Below are positions 63,106-64,000 of a stretch of DNA of 64,000 nt, piece after piece. The translations under genes and the position numbers were made by a program. Numbering within the stretch: position 1 is the stretch's first letter; the number at the start of each line of letters is the position of its first letter. Below the pieces are notes generated by a model, which did no database searches, was not told the DNA's origin, and was given only the letters and a program-made list of their open reading frames with translations. Source of the stretch: Halocaridina rubra (lineage: Eukaryota > Arthropoda > Malacostraca > Decapoda > Atyidae); the NCBI GenBank assembly GCA_037179515.1, contig JAXCGZ010009909.1, positions 1 to 64,000 on the forward strand. Reading direction: 5' to 3'.

Positions 63106-63780
63106 CCAGAGAGTATTGGAGTAAAGCAAGAAGTGCATTACAAAAATAAAACTACACTTAGAAGTTTTACAGATTCTGTTCCCTTGAAGCCTATCCACAC
63201 TCCTCTCCTACACAATTTTCAGAGTGCCTTTGGACAAACGAAGTTTCTAATGAAACAGTTGGAGGAAATATTGGAGAATGTTCATGTGGATAATTTGTTG
63301 GATGCTTGTACCAGTGAAGAGAAACAGTATGATATATGCAATACTGCAGATGTAGAGTGGGAAAAGGCCAAAATATCACTGCAAGCATTGAATTCCAACA
63401 ATGCAAGACTTCAAAGGGTACTGGAGCAGCGCCTTTCTGAAAAATCTAGATCTCCTAAAGAAACAAGCTTTAGTTTAATCTGGAATGTTAATACAGACAA
63501 GTTGTCTTTGAAAAGTCTGAAGGCTAGAGAAGATGTGTTGACCAAACTTAAACTTCTGTCACTGGTGGGTATATTTTTGGACCCCTTAGGTCTAATATCA
63601 CCCTTATTAAGAAGAGGAAAAATTCTTATTCAGAGAGCTTGGTCTGAAAAGCTTTCATGGGAATATCTGTTGTCAGAAGTATACAAAGAGGAATCATCAA
63701 ATTATGAAAGATCTGAATGTCATGCTGCCCAAAGGGTTGAAGAATTGTGGGCATGCTTAATCATAGTGATAAATTGTAGT
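63106..63780 (+). pseudogene. BEL pol remnant around the end of RT and the A17-like region (copy 2)
   Basis: An open frame continuing from the repeats to near 63894. It contains ENVHVDNLLDACTSEEK, which aligns with a YVDD-type RT motif but reads HVDN, then LIWNVNTDKLS and LLSLVGIFLDPLGLISPLL. It ends about 50 bp before the LTR. RT fingers and palm, RNase H and integrase are missing. Copy 2 is open where copy 1 has a stop and a frameshift, so the deletion is older than those lesions. Confidence 0.78.
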
Positions 63781-63811
63781 ACTGATAGGGGAGACCCCCC
63801 ATTTTCCCTTT

Positions 63812-63828
63812 TTTGGAGGGGCCAAGGA
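63812..63828 (+). promoter_or_regulatory. BEL polypurine tract
   Basis: GGAGGGGCCAAGGA directly before the 3' LTR, mirrored by GGAGGGGCCCAGGA in copy 1. Confidence 0.65.
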
Positions 63829-64000
63829 TGTCTTGAATATATTTCAAGACAGTTTATTTCTACATACATTATGCAAGTGTTGTTTTGCATATAGTTTTCT
63901 TTATTGTAATGTAAGTGCATGAATGTATACTTTTAGACTTAGTATGTGTACTTATTAATTTCTATCATGTATACACGTATAGTCGTATGTATAATGTGTA
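63829..64000 (+). repeat. BEL 3' LTR (copy 2), cut by window end
   Basis: Starts TGTCTTGAA with the complete palindrome, and matches 59156-59328 of the 5' LTR with few differences. Confidence 0.88.

Larger units (their letters stand above)
59156..64000 (+). mobile_element. BEL/Pao-like non-autonomous element (copy 2), with both LTRs
   Basis: 5' LTR, primer site, leader with a SINE insertion, gag, degraded protease, 36-bp repeats, pol remnant, purine tract and the start of the 3' LTR, which is cut by the window end. It has the same large internal deletion of RT, RNase H and integrase as copy 1. Its own lesions differ: a stop at 61614, a frameshift near 62905, and DTD in place of DTG. Confidence 0.88.

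Overview
The window looks like repeat-rich intergenic DNA from an animal, most plausibly an arthropod and perhaps a decapod crustacean. That guess rests on the mix of element types: CR1/Jockey-like LINEs, Mag-like Ty3/gypsy, BEL/Pao, a tRNA-derived SINE and long (TA)n tracts. I see no host gene, rRNA, stand-alone tRNA gene, CRISPR or bacterial operon. Almost every base belongs to a transposable element or a microsatellite.

Layout. (1) 1-13112: a head-to-tail macrosatellite of a 2226-bp unit on the minus strand. Each unit is the reverse-transcriptase half of a CR1-like LINE, cut just after the last endonuclease motif. (2) 13113-17613: a 5'-truncated, non-autonomous BEL-like element (gag and protease, almost no RT, no RNase H or integrase) with its 3' LTR, then (TA)n. 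(3) 17690-21890 and 22253-26755: two near-complete LINEs (plus strand) with a coiled-coil ORF1 and an EN-RT ORF2. (4) 26760-43948: a composite locus. LINE D carries an outer gypsy element (minus), into which a second gypsy (plus, 30377-35423) inserted with a 5-bp target duplication. An inverted copy of the left part follows (38290-43948), ending in LINE D'. (5) 43953-56741: LINE copies, mostly minus, chained through (TA)n tracts. One has ORF1 and ORF2 fused into a 910-codon frame, and one sits head-to-head with a truncated plus copy. (6) 56970-59025: older LINE remnants. (7) 59156-64000: a second copy of the non-autonomous BEL element with both LTRs (the 3' LTR cut by the window end) and a SINE insertion.

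How the parts relate. The LINE full length is about 4.5 kb: 5' UTR, ORF1, a short overlap containing a -1 slippery heptamer (AAATTTT), ORF2 (APE-type EN, FADD-type RT), a short 3' UTR and a terminal 14-bp repeat (AATTAGGTAATCAC) that often runs into CATA/TA repeats. Truncated LINEs repeatedly start inside those TA tracts, which explains the chain of copies. The points most worth checking are the RT-only macrosatellite with its fixed start, the conserved frameshift signal plus a fusion copy that bypasses it, the RT-less BEL lineage, and the inverted duplication whose breakpoint can be placed at about 38289/38290. All copy relationships were judged by eye. The locus should be checked against raw long reads, because near-identical repeats are easily misassembled.
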